This document shows positions 12,566 through 23,101 of a stretch of DNA of 64,000 bases, one piece after another. The stretch covers positions 87,378-151,377 of the forward strand of contig NW_003101674.1 in the NCBI RefSeq assembly GCF_000003855.2. The letters are read 5' to 3'. The stretch is from Blastomyces gilchristii SLH14081 (Eukaryota > Ascomycota > Eurotiomycetes > Onygenales > Ajellomycetaceae). Every line of letters starts with the position of its first letter. Position 1 is the stretch's first letter. The notes below the pieces were generated by a model that made no database searches, was not told the DNA's origin, and saw only the letters and a program-made list of their open reading frames with translations. Made by a program: the position numbers and the translations under genes.

Positions 12566-13418
12566 TGAATCCAAACCTGAAAAACTTTGTGCATAATGCT
12601 GCTCGGGTAAGACTACTTTGGCTCAAGAGAATAGCCCGAGTTTGCCATTAATATATTGGACACTACCAGAGCGCAGGTATCGTTGATATGTGTGTAGATT
12701 AAAAGTGGAGATGGAAACCGATGAAATCAGTGTTTTAAAAAAAGTAAACATATAAAAGAAGTAATAATCCAATTGCAAAACATTATGGATAATATAATAT
12801 ATACGTAGTATGTAGCACATCTGTCCATGCACCTCCGCACCATGGGGAGCAAGGAAAAAGGTGTTTGGTAATTAGACGGCAGGGGAATTCGATATCGGCA
12901 CGAAAAGATAATAATCCTTCAGCAATTGGGCATGGAGAAAAGATCCACTGCTGTACACACATATGCCTGTTTTGTCCCACTAGAGGAAAGGGACCATTCA
13001 GAGGAAACGCGCTTACCGGTCGCGAGAACCGCTGACAGCCGCAATGAACCGAAAACCGTCGACAGATTTGTGAAAGTAGCCGGAGAAAAGGAATGGTATT
13101 TAGAGACCAGGGTACAAGGTTCAGTTCCTTGGCATTGTGAGCGAACCAAGCTGCCTTCGAATTGGGGAGAATAGTGTCATTCCACCTGCCACCGCTGATC
13201 TAAGGCATGGAGCACGACACATACTCCCGAACTCACATAGTTATCAGCTTTTTGGACAGACGTGGAATGAAGCTAGAAGAAGGAAATTTCCGCAGAAAGG
13301 CTTAAAGCATTTTCAGGGTTCTCCGATTTTCGAAGCCAGGCTAAAGATCTATCGACATAACACATGGAAGTATAAAACTGGACCGTGACCCGGGAAACAG
13401 AAAACAAAAAGAAGTCGT
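12566..13418. other. Convergent intergenic region
   Basis: About 850 nt between the 3' ends of the LisH/WD40 gene (plus) and the eL29 gene (minus). Only 3' UTRs are expected. I see no gene or repeat. Confidence 0.6.
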
Positions 13419-13957
13419 TTATGCGGATTCTCTCTTGCCCTCCCTCATCTCCTTCTGTAATAGTGTGTCAGTTGATGATTTTGAACTGGGTCAGGGAAAT
13501 ACATGTCCTTCATGTGGATGTGAAGTGTCATGAAATCAAACACGTACCAGCGCCTTCATGGTACCATGCAGAGCATGTCTGTGGTTCCGTCGGAACTTAG
13601 GATCTGTGCCCCTGAGGGAAGGATAGCGGTGGGTCTTTGGCTTTTTGATCCTGTTAAGAAGAAAGGTCCAGAAATCAGCATTTTGTCCCTTCGCGATGTA
13701 CCAAAGTAGAGATCATCTGCAGGCAACTTGTAGCTCGAGCTGTCACAATATTCCAGAGGAATATCGAATGCAACATATATGAAGCGGGAAACAAAATGTT
13801 CACGTACCCGTTCCGGTGGGCTTTCTTGTTCACCGTTTTCTGCGAGCTGTTCTTGGACTCTGTTACGGAGCGAAGTTGTCAGTACGCAAGGCTCAGCATG
13901 CAAATAATGGTGACAAATCTGACAGAGGTAGAGACACGGATGATACATACTGGCCAT
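13419..13957 (-). CDS. RPL29: 60S ribosomal protein eL29
   Basis: Small basic protein of the large cytosolic ribosomal subunit. Four exons on the minus strand: 13951-13957 (ATGGCCA only), 13808-13859, 13548-13650 and 13419-13454. Joined they encode 65 residues beginning MAKSKNSSQK and continuing KKAHRNGIKKPKTHRYPSLR, GTDPKFRRNHRHALHGT and ending in MREGKRESA. This matches eL29 throughout, and length fits the family (about 60-65 in fungi). All joins keep frame: 7+52+103+36 nt = 66 codons including stop. Because the first exon is 7 nt and no exon exceeds 103 nt, long-ORF searches instead report a misleading 191-codon frame here. Start context is GTCAAAATGG. It is divergent from the ATP synthase delta gene. 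Confidence 0.96.
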
Positions 13958-14089
13958 TTTGACGGGATTGTCGCAACAGAAGCGCTGTTGGAGTCGTAGC
14001 TGTGTTGACGGAGGTTGGACTGCCAAATGCTGAAGATGCGCTCGCTTAGGGCGGGAGATTAGTTTGTGTGGGAATGGTTCTCGCTTAGT

Positions 14090-14095
14090 CACGTG
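14090..14095. promoter_or_regulatory. CACGTG E-box near eL29
   Basis: Perfect palindrome 133 nt upstream of the eL29 start codon, in its promoter or 5' UTR. Binding by a Cbf1-like factor is only inferred. Confidence 0.4.
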
Positions 14096-14466
14096 GGCTC
14101 TCTCAGCATCCGCCAACAATGACAGCAACAAAATGTATGATAAAATTCAATAATCAATGCTTGCATTTTGCACCTAGAAATGATACGGATATGTAAAGAA
14201 ACCAAGTATAAGGATTACTATTTACTGTCTCCTGAGTGTTGTAACATAAAATCACCTGCAATCCTAACATTTTGAGAGGCACTCTTTGTGCTCACCAAGA
14301 CTTTGTATAAACGCCCCGGGGTGGATCCCGATCTGCCCGGACTCAAAAGAAGTATCCAATATATCTGTAACATCGACATCTAAGACCATAGACCACGATC
14401 TTTGATTTTAGAATTATTTGCATCGTGCAAGCATCTAGGCGAACGGAGTCTGCTCTTTCTACAAAT

Positions 14467-14472
14467 CACGTG
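14467..14472. promoter_or_regulatory. CACGTG E-box near ATP16
   Basis: Perfect palindrome about 125 nt upstream of the ATP16 start codon; pairs with the site at 14090 in the shared promoter. Function is inferred. Confidence 0.4.
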
Positions 14473-14597
14473 TCAGCCTAGCCGCATTCGTCCATCTATC
14501 CCGAACTACCAGCCCCAGCTTTCCAACGACCTCAACTTCTGCTCTGTGCAAGACACGCCTCTCCATCTCACATTCCTCTCCTTCCTCCAATTGCACA

Positions 14598-15659
14598 ATG
14601 AACTCTTTCCGATTCGCACGGGCTGCTCTCAGAGCAAGCCCCTCTGCATTCAGAGCTCCGCTCCAGCGGAGAGGCTATGCCGATGCCGTGGCAGATAAAA
14701 TAAAACTTTCCCTTGTTCTCCCGCATGAGGTATGTCTTCTTCCTCCATTCGCGATGCCAGAGCCCAATTGGATACATTATGGTTCGTCATTGGTGACATT
14801 CTGCTAATATTATTTGATGTACAGAGCATCTACAAGTCGACGGATGTGTATGTTTTACATCCCCCGCTATTTCCATTTCTTCCTCACTACTCGTTTTCCC
14901 CACTGGAACGCCGGAGTCAATGCCAAAATCAAACCAAAAACGTCCTACGTATATAAATCAGAATAAAACTAACCATACGATTTGTCGAAACAACAGCGTC
15001 CAGGTTAACATCCCGGCCGAATCTGGTGTCATGGGTGTTCTTGCCAACCACGTCCCATCCATCGAACAATTGAAACCCGGTCTCGTCGAGATCATCGAGG
15101 AGTCGGGAGGAACCAAGCAATTCTTCCGTACGTCTAATGAACGTTTTTGAACAATTACTTTTTGAAACGTAAAAGGAGAAGGGAGAAATTATGCATGTTC
15201 GCAATGACGATTCTAATATTTTACCTATTTGTTTTCGGCATACAGTGTCCGGCGGCTTCGCTATCGTCCAGCCCGACTCCCAGCTGAGCATCAACGCCGT
15301 CGAGGGATTCCCCCTGGACCAATTCAGTGCAGAGGTGAGGAGAAAAACACCCCACCCCTAAAGAACAGCTCGTCTGCAGACATCCACGCATGAATCCAGC
15401 GCAAAGGAAGCTGATTTAAAATCGATACCAAAAAACCAGGCCGTGAAAGCGCAGATTGCCGAGGCACAAAAAATTGCCAACGGCAGCGGCAGCGAACAAG
15501 ATATCGCTGAGGCAAAGATCGAGTTGGAGGTACGGAAAGCAAACCCCACTTGAATAATAATCCCCATATCTGCTGCAACCTCGGAGAGAAGCCACACAGC
15601 TAACGTGATTATTTGATTGAATACAGGTGCTGGAGAGCCTGGAAGCTGCGCTCAAATAG
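14598..15659 (+). CDS. ATP16: Mitochondrial F1 ATP synthase subunit delta
   Basis: Part of the central rotor stalk of mitochondrial F1Fo ATP synthase. Six exons: 14598-14729, 14825-14847, 14997-15127, 15246-15334, 15440-15529 and 15627-15659; 165 residues, near yeast Atp16 (160). Residues 1-26 form an Arg/Ala-rich mitochondrial presequence ending ...LQRRGYADA. The N-terminal beta-sandwich follows (KLSLVLPHE, VQVNIPAESGVMGVLANHVP, then LSGGFAIVQPDSQLSINAVE), and the C-terminal two-helix hairpin is AVKAQIAEAQ to LESLEAALK. All introns use GT-AG and preserve frame. Exon 2 is only 23 nt. The protein should be imported and processed in the matrix. Confidence 0.95.
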
Positions 15660-16767
15660 ATCCGCTTTCTGTACATAAAATAACATTTCCCACCACCCTA
15701 TCCCTTGTCAAACTAACCACGCCTGGAATTTTTCCCCCTTTTTTTTCCATTATAAAGCGTTGAGCAATGTAGAATTAAAAAATCCAGCAACCACTATCTA
15801 CTTACATGTCTTCTGTTCAATGACTAAACTTTCAGTTTTAAAAAGCGCTTTATATCTCTATCCTTTGATCTCTCTATATCACTCCTAGCAATCTTTCTAG
15901 CGGAACCCTTTTTTTTGCCCTCTTCTCTGTAACTCAGTCAACAGAACAAGTTACATAAAAACTTCTTGTGTTTCATCTTCCGCACGAATTTTAGTAATCT
16001 AGTATGAAAAAGCATCACTTCCACTACATTCTTGTTCAGCCATTTATATCTACGCAAATTTTCCGCTCATTTTAATCTCAAACGCATATACATTCTTTTA
16101 GATGCAACATATCCTCTCGAAAACTGAATAACAATTGAGTAATGAAAAGAAAAGTTGAGTAATAATACAAAGCACATAAACAGAAAAGATATTTAAATAC
16201 GAGAGACGCAGAAAGGAAAATGTGAATATAGATGCTGAGATTGATTCTCTAAAGTAGTGTCATGGATCCTGCGCAAAGGAGTTTTTGAGAGCAGTGGGGG
16301 GTTGCCAACTTGGAAGAACAGAGGACAAAGAGGGCGAAGATATTCGCAATACAGTGTACGAAAATGTAATGATGAACAAGAATGCCGAGCCAAACTTGGT
16401 GTGTTTGGATATCTAGCTTTGATGGGGTATGTAATCGCATCTCTGTATATTTGGAACATGAACGCAAATATATACCTACCAATAGTGGCACAGAATAGAA
16501 ATAACAAGACTAAATACGGAAGAAGAAAGGCCGGTAGAAGGAATAAAAGCAAGGGGGAATTTGTACAGTTACATTGGAAGTCAGTCATCCAGATCCATAA
16601 TACGTAAAAAAGAAAGGGGGCGTCAAAAGGCATCAAAAGCGTAGAAAACATCACAAACATAGAGAAAGCTCTCAGAATAAAAAGTCAAAAGATAACATCT
16701 CAGAAAGGGAAAAAAGTTGGTAGGGGGCGGGTTTGCGCAGAATAAACAAACGGATGAATAAACCTTC
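15660..16767. other. Convergent intergenic region
   Basis: About 1.1 kb between the ends of ATP16 (plus) and the b561-type gene (minus). AT-rich, presumably two 3' UTRs. Frames at 16193-16847 show no family resemblance. Confidence 0.55.
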
Positions 16768-19143
16768 TCAAGTAAACTCCACATTATGCCTCCCCTGTCT
16801 CGACATCGTCCTCCTTTCCGCTCTCCTCCGCTCTCTCTTACTGGCATGACTGCTCAAATCCGTACTACCAGGAGGGGGAGAGGTGAGGTAACTTGAAGGA
16901 GTAACACCAGGTATAGGCGGGGGAGGCGGTAATGGGCCAGAGTAACTACTACCACCAGGTGGTGGGACACCGGTGTAGTTCCGGATTGGCGTCGGTGTTG
17001 GTGGGCCTATAGTCGATGCTGGCGCGGCAGTGGAAGCACCGCCACCAGCGGCAGCAGCAGCAGCATCCATATCCTCCTGCTGCATGCGTTCCCGCTCTTC
17101 GACGCGGCGCCAGTGATCATCCGCTCCCTCATGGCCTGATAGGGAGCTGACACTCCCATGCCGGCGACTAGAGCGGCGAGGATCCTTCCTCTTTGCTCTA
17201 CGTGACGCAGCTGCTTCCTCTGGTGTTAGGCGGCGGAGCGTGACGCGGCGGCCTTTGTCATTGTGAAATTTTACGTTGATGGAAACGGGCTCGGAGTCGA
17301 CGGATTGGTCACGACCCCGGCGTCGGCGGCTGGAGTTTGCTGCTGTCGCAGTCGCTGCTGATCCTGCTGATGATCTTTGGGGCTTTTTACCATCACCACC
17401 AGCGCCGCCAATTGATGTTACAGTGTCTGATCCAGAGACGGTACGATTATGATGATGATGACGATGGACGGGAGGTACAGGAGGGATATCACTTGGAGGG
17501 GGCGCCACGTGGGGGTCTGTACTCTCTGTCATTTCCGTGCTGAATGAGTATCTCCGCCCTGGGGTTCTACGCGACGGCGGAGGTTGGCCATCGCCTGTGT
17601 ATCTCCGTTGATTTGCGCTCTGTCTCGCTCTTCGCTCATTTTCGATATCCTGCCGTCGAAGCTCTTCAACTCGCTCTTGCTCTTTTCTCTCGCGACTTTT
17701 GAAAATTCCTCTCAGCGCGGCAAATGCACCTGCGCCAAAAAGAGCGTTACGGACCCCGTGGCCTCGTTCGCTCTCTTCGAAATACCCGCTGTCAGTATAT
17801 CCTATGCTTGGTGGGCGGCTAGGAGGCCCATCGTATGCTCGTGGATGGCTAGGTCGTGGCCTCCCTTCCTCGGTATGAGCCAATGAATCGTCATAGAGAC
17901 TGTCATGGTGCCCATGTCCATGTCCATGTGCTGGTTCATATCTTCCTGACTCAGTATCACTCTCCCGGTCACGGCGCTTATCAAAGTATTTTTTCGCCAG
18001 ACCCGCAGCACCCGCAAGGGCACCTATTTGGAGGATGCGTTTCCTCCACCCACCCCCGCCATGGTGGTGATCGCTTTTTTCGTCATCACGATGCGGTCGA
18101 GGGGTCATATCTGATTCGTCTATGGAAGTTCTGCTTCGTGACCGATTCCTCATGCGATTTCCAAGCACTCCAAGACCTAGCCCAAGAGCTCCGGCAGTTG
18201 CGAGACGGCCGGCGTTGCTGTGACTGTGACCATCTTCAACGATTTCAGGGCCTGACATATAGCTACCACGGCTGTCATAGTCCGCACCTATACGGCGTTC
18301 ATGGAGGTAGGTGAGGATGAAATAAATGAGGACCAGGGTAAAAACTGCGAGAGCATAGAGGATGAATAGAGCCAATGGCGAACCATAAAGAGCAAGCCCA
18401 AGGGGTATTTGGGCAATTCCGAGGAGTGCCAGCGCTCGACCCAGCCATTTATGGAACTAGTCCAAGTCAGCGAATCCATTGATATATATAGACGTGCAAG
18501 TAGTCAAGGCTATATGCTAAGTTTTGGAGCTTGACTTACCATAACCTTCAAAGGCATATGGAACAACCGTTTGCCCTTTGTGCGCTTATGTACAAACCAG
18601 CCCCAAAAGGTCTGAAAAATGATCATAACATATATCGCCAACCCAATCCCATGATGGGGATTTGTTAAACTCCTGTTAGGTCCGACAGCAAACCATCCTA
18701 AAACGAAAACAACAGTCGATAAAAACAGGGAGAGAACGTGGAGCCATATGTGGTATCTTAACGCCCAAAACGGGGATGGAGAATAGAAACGAGCCATTAA
18801 TATGGCAGTCGGAATGAGGCCTAGGAACGTGATGGCAGCTATAACGCCGTGGGCTCGAATTAAGGAATGGTAGCCGGCCATTTCACGAAATCTGTTCCCC
18901 ATACCTATTTTAATGATCAGTTCTCTTCTCTTCCTCGTTCTTCTTTACTTTTTGCTTTCAGTATATATTTAAAAGACAAAGCTAAAACCAACCATTATAT
19001 CGCATCGTTTCGAAATTCAAGCCCATCAAATTCGGCAGAAGGAAGGTATTCCGCTGCGAATCCCATGTTCCATCCCCGACGTTCAGAGTGTTTGACGAGT
19101 AGGTGCTGGACCCCGGCGGGGCCAGTTGTGGAGAAGGAGACAT
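16768..19143 (-). CDS. Cytochrome b561-type membrane protein with long tail
   Basis: Three exons on the minus strand: 18993-19143, 18540-18904 and 16768-18456, about 734 residues. After an N-terminal segment containing VGDGTWDSQRN and TFLLPNLMGLNFETMRYNG comes a transmembrane core of five to six helices with histidines in YHSLIRAHG, RYHIWLHVL, NPHHGIGL and MFHKWLGRA, the pattern of b561/ferric-reductase-like heme membranes. Residues beyond about 235 form a long hydrophilic, probably cytosolic tail: Arg/Ser-rich, HGHGHG and HRHHHH runs, then Pro-rich. No DOMON domain is visible. The ATG at 19143 is the first in frame, but such proteins usually begin with a signal peptide, so a further 5' exon upstream is possible. 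Electron transfer is inferred from the family, substrate unknown. Confidence 0.72.
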
Positions 19144-20298
19144 ATTCTGGTTCTCAACTGAGCGATCCAAGGGATAAGATTAAATAAATTTGCGATGGTC
19201 GTCCCTTTTGTCCCCTGCTTTGCAGCTGCCGTTCCACCTATCCTCAGCTCTTTCTATTTTCTTCGTGGTCCCAACGCCGCCGGGGCCCGCAGAGGAGATC
19301 TTTACAAGATCCCTCGCCCCGAGGAATGCACCATAAGCCAACCCAAGGAGTATGACGGTCGATACTTCGCAGGAACTGATGTAGCGGCAAATCTGGGCAG
19401 ATAGCGGTGAGCTCTAAACGAGGGAAATGCCCAATCGCAGCGCAAATCAAAGTGTGAATTGTATAGATAGGTGGTTGAACTCTCCGCCTCCGTCAGTGAG
19501 AGGATCAAAAGGATGCGGATGTTTTGAATAGTGAATAGTCGCCACGGTATAAGAGCAAGGGATTAGGGACACTGCATGTATGTATGTTATATGTAGAAGT
19601 TGTTATGACAAGTGAGGATAGAGATTGCATTAAAACCAGCCTCAGGGAAACCTGGAACCCAAACGGACTGCTGTTTCCGGCTTAGCGCGGCCAGCTCATA
19701 ACCAGGACAACGGTACCGAGCTACGGTAAAGATCGCCGTAATTACGGTAAAATAACCGGGCAGATTGGCTTGCTGAGTCAGCAGGTTCGTAGGGTGGTCT
19801 TTGGGGAGTATAGTATCTTGATACAATAAAATATCTATCTATGGGCAGAATAATTTACTTAATTTATTTTGAACATCAAATAGGACACAGAGAGCTCATT
19901 ATCTCTGTATGAATCCTTGTACCATATCGTATTTTCTTGTCTATTTCGTTTTGCATTGTCATTTAACTACAGCCCAAGCCCTGTTCCAGCCCTCGTGCAA
20001 ACTGGGCAAACTCCATGACTTTATCCATGGAATCTGCTGCAACATCCAACATCAACTAACAAGGGACGTGAACCTTGACTTCAAATCTCTACAGACGGCC
20101 CTGACCAGGCACCGTCATTCCGTGGAACACTTGTTACCTATATAAGCACCTTTCGCCATGTAGCAGCCCTCTGCTGCGCATTATTCAATAGAGCACAATC
20201 TCTTTGCTCCCACCATGCGAAGGTCGTGTATGAAGGACTAAACCCTCTCGGCCTCAATCTCCGTCCCTCTTCCGTCACAGAGCTGCAAATTAGGCGCC
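19144..20298. other. Divergent intergenic region
   Basis: About 1.15 kb upstream of both the b561-type gene (minus) and the cystinosin-type gene (plus). A signal-peptide exon for the former might lie in 19171-19410 but I could not define one. Otherwise promoters only. Confidence 0.5.
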
Positions 20299-21589
20299 AT
20301 GGGCCCTCAAGGCGAAATATTCATCAGGGCGCTATCACGGTAACTATATCCTCCATAAAATCCTGTAACTAGCGGAAGTAAAAAGGAGAGAGAATGAAGA
20401 ACTATGCTGATATGATGCCCATCCATCACACGACAGCCTCCTTGGTTGGATCTAGTATGTCTTCCATCCGGATCCCCACCGCGTGCAGCTGGCCAGCATC
20501 ACTCCCTGAAACAAAGCCACTTTTAAAACCCAACCAGCAAGCAGTAAACCATACATAGCTAACACACATCCCCTCCTCTCAAGTACCTTCTGCTGGTCCG
20601 CCTCCTTCTACCCACAACCAATCTTAAACTACCGCCGACGGTCCACCCAAGGCCTCGCCATCGACTTCCCGACCGTAAACACCCTCGGCTTCATCTGCTA
20701 CATGATCTACGCCTTCTCCTTCCTCTACTCCCCATTAATCCGCCAACAATACGCCGCCCGCCACCCCATCTCCCCAGAGCCCAGCGTGCGCTTCAATGAC
20801 CTCGCTTTTGCTGTCCATGCCGTCATCCTCAGCTCGCTGGTCTTCAGCCAGTTCTGGCCGAGTATTTGGGGGTTTAAGGTATCCAAGTTCCAGCGGATAA
20901 GTAGGCCTATTGCGGGAGTGTTTTGGGGGTCTATCGTTGCTGTTACGCTATTGATTGTCTTTGTTGCGGCGCGGGGGACGGGGGCTAGTCTTGATCCCGC
21001 GGACTGGGCGTGGATTGACGTGGTACGTTCTCCTGTCTCCTTTCTTGTATATTTCCCCCCCCCTTTTAGTTATCATTTACCCCATTTCCCATCCTTACGA
21101 TTGATATAACCAGTTCAGTAAGCCCACCAGAATGGAAAATAAACTAACCAATGAAAACAATCATTTTAACAAAAGACCTACGCCCTCTCCTACGTAAAAC
21201 TCATCGTAACAATCATAAAATACATCCCACAGGCATGGGTGAACTACAAACGCAAATCAACCGTCGGCTGGAGCATCTCGGCCATCCTGCTCGACTTCTC
21301 CGGCGGCATCCTCTCCGTCCTGCAGCTACTTATCGACTCCGCCCTCCAGGACGACTGGAGCGGCATTACAGGTAACCCCATCAAGCTGCTGCTGGGCAAT
21401 GTTAGTATCTTCTTCGATATCATTTTTATGCTGCAGCATTATGTCCTTTATCGGGGGAAACGGGTGGTAAACAACGCCAGCTGCGGAGGGGATGGAGGTG
21501 AGGCTGGGGAGGGTGAGTTCGCGCCCTTGTTGGGTGATCGGGGCCGTGGGGATGGCGGCAGGTCGAGGCTCACGGTTGCACTGCCGTGA
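20299..21589 (+). CDS. Cystinosin-type PQ-loop transporter
   Basis: Vacuolar/lysosomal cystine-proton exporter family (human CTNS, yeast Ers1). Four exons: 20299-20339, 20437-20454 (18 nt), 20584-21022 and 21176-21589; 303 residues. The first PQ loop spans exons 2 and 3: [18 protein letters not shown] followed by [15 protein letters not shown]. The second is [20 protein letters not shown] followed by [17 protein letters not shown], which contains the aspartate equivalent to the proton-coupling residue of human cystinosin. Seven membrane segments are expected. The C-terminal tail is short and Gly-rich; I do not see the mammalian GYDQL sorting signal. The tiny exon 2 supplies residues RLLGWIY and is supported by family homology. 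Confidence 0.9.
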
Positions 21590-23101
21590 TGGTAATGCAT
21601 AATTTCAGTTCCAGGATACCTATTTACCCAGGGTTATCTTGTTTCTCGTCTCAGCATGATCAAAGCGCAATTTACGTCATCTCACGATTTATAACTAACT
21701 CACATGCGACACTAGAGGGCTACGCAACTTCATTTTACGCTACAATGTTCCTTTTTTTTCTTTTTCTTTTTTCTTTTTCGGTCTATCCCAAGCGTTACTT
21801 TTACCGCCGACAGCTGACGATAGCAGGATAATGTCCTGGTTTATATATGAAATATAGACATCCGTGGTACTTTAGATAATGGCATGAATGAACATAAACC
21901 TTAACTAACATACAGGTACAATAGCCCGAAGAGCTATTTAGTTGAGTCATACTTATATTTCTCCCCATTCCTCATCCTTATCGTCATTTTCATCTCTTCA
22001 TTAGCCCTCTTACCCTAAAAAATTGAAAACCACATAAAACCCAGCAAGGAAATTCACAGCATGAAACTTTTCTTGGGGGGGGAGTATTAACGCAATATCT
22101 AGATAATATATGTATATATATATATATATGTACGTATAATATATAATAATAATAGAAGTGAACTAAAAAGAAAAGGAAAGAAAAATCGAAGACAAATATA
22201 TAAACGAATAACAAGGGTCAAACACGCAACAAGGACAGGAATGTAAAGAAATGCAAAGCGTGAAAGCAGAGCAAGATATGCCCCGAGGCGCCAAAACGAA
22301 GGAACGAAGAATGATAAAAATCAGCAAGAGGGGGAATCAAGTCATGGCAAAATCAAAGGTCAAAGCAAGTTCCACTAAGCCATCATCTGCTCTGGTCTGT
22401 CCGGGGTGATCGTTTCTTGTGTAGCGGAAATAGAATTGAAAGAGTCGTTCGCGGCGTTGATAAAGGGTTTCGTCGGTGGCCGGAACGCAAGAGTAGGGTA
22501 AAATAAACAGTATAAAATGTTAAGTATATAAACGGACGTAACTTATGTGCCGCGAAAGGGGGAAATAAAATAAAAACAAGAAAAATAGGAGAAAAAAAAG
22601 GATCAAGATGCCAACAACAAAAAAAGAGAAATAAAAGAAGTTAACAACAATATACGCCGTTTTGCGCCCCTCTTTCGCCCTCATATGTGTAAAAATAAAA
22701 TTATGAACAGCGAATGTAAAATATAAAAAGGGCATAAAAAGAAGAATAGAATATAAAAAATATATAACACGAACGAAAGAGAAGAAAGAAAGAAGGAGCA
22801 AATGAATTTTTGTATGCACGATACTTGCACCAGGAGGAAAAGTGGGGGATAAAAAATGAATGATAAATGCATGCTTATTGAGAGAGAACTTGGGTTGGAA
22901 GAAAAAGAAAAGAGTAAAAGTAAGGATATGTGGGATAGCTGAGAGATTTCCGTCATGACAAGAGTCGAATCAGCAATGAAGGGAAATGAATAAAGATTTT
23001 GGGGATAACACGTGTAATAAGAGTCGTCATAGATACGGTTAAAGAATCGTAACGAGAATGAACATATGGTCAAAGCACGAGCAAAAATTGCTCGAGAAAT
23101 G
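21590..23101. other. Convergent intergenic region
   Basis: About 1.5 kb between the ends of the cystinosin-type gene and the C2H2 gene. Strongly A-rich on the plus strand, with a TA repeat near 22108-22130. Probably includes a long 3' UTR of the zinc-finger gene. No gene seen. Confidence 0.5.

Larger units (their letters stand above)
13958..14597. promoter_or_regulatory. Bidirectional promoter, eL29 / ATP16
   Basis: The 640 nt between the eL29 start (minus) and the ATP16 start (plus). It contains two copies of the palindrome CACGTG, at 14090-14095 and 14467-14472, each about 130 nt from one of the start codons. CACGTG is the core site of bHLH factors such as Cbf1. Both genes support growth and could be co-regulated; this is inference from layout. 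Confidence 0.5.

Noticed and set aside
13556..14131. 191-codon minus frame
   Set aside because: It reads through the introns of the eL29 gene in the wrong frame; the real product is the four-exon ribosomal protein.
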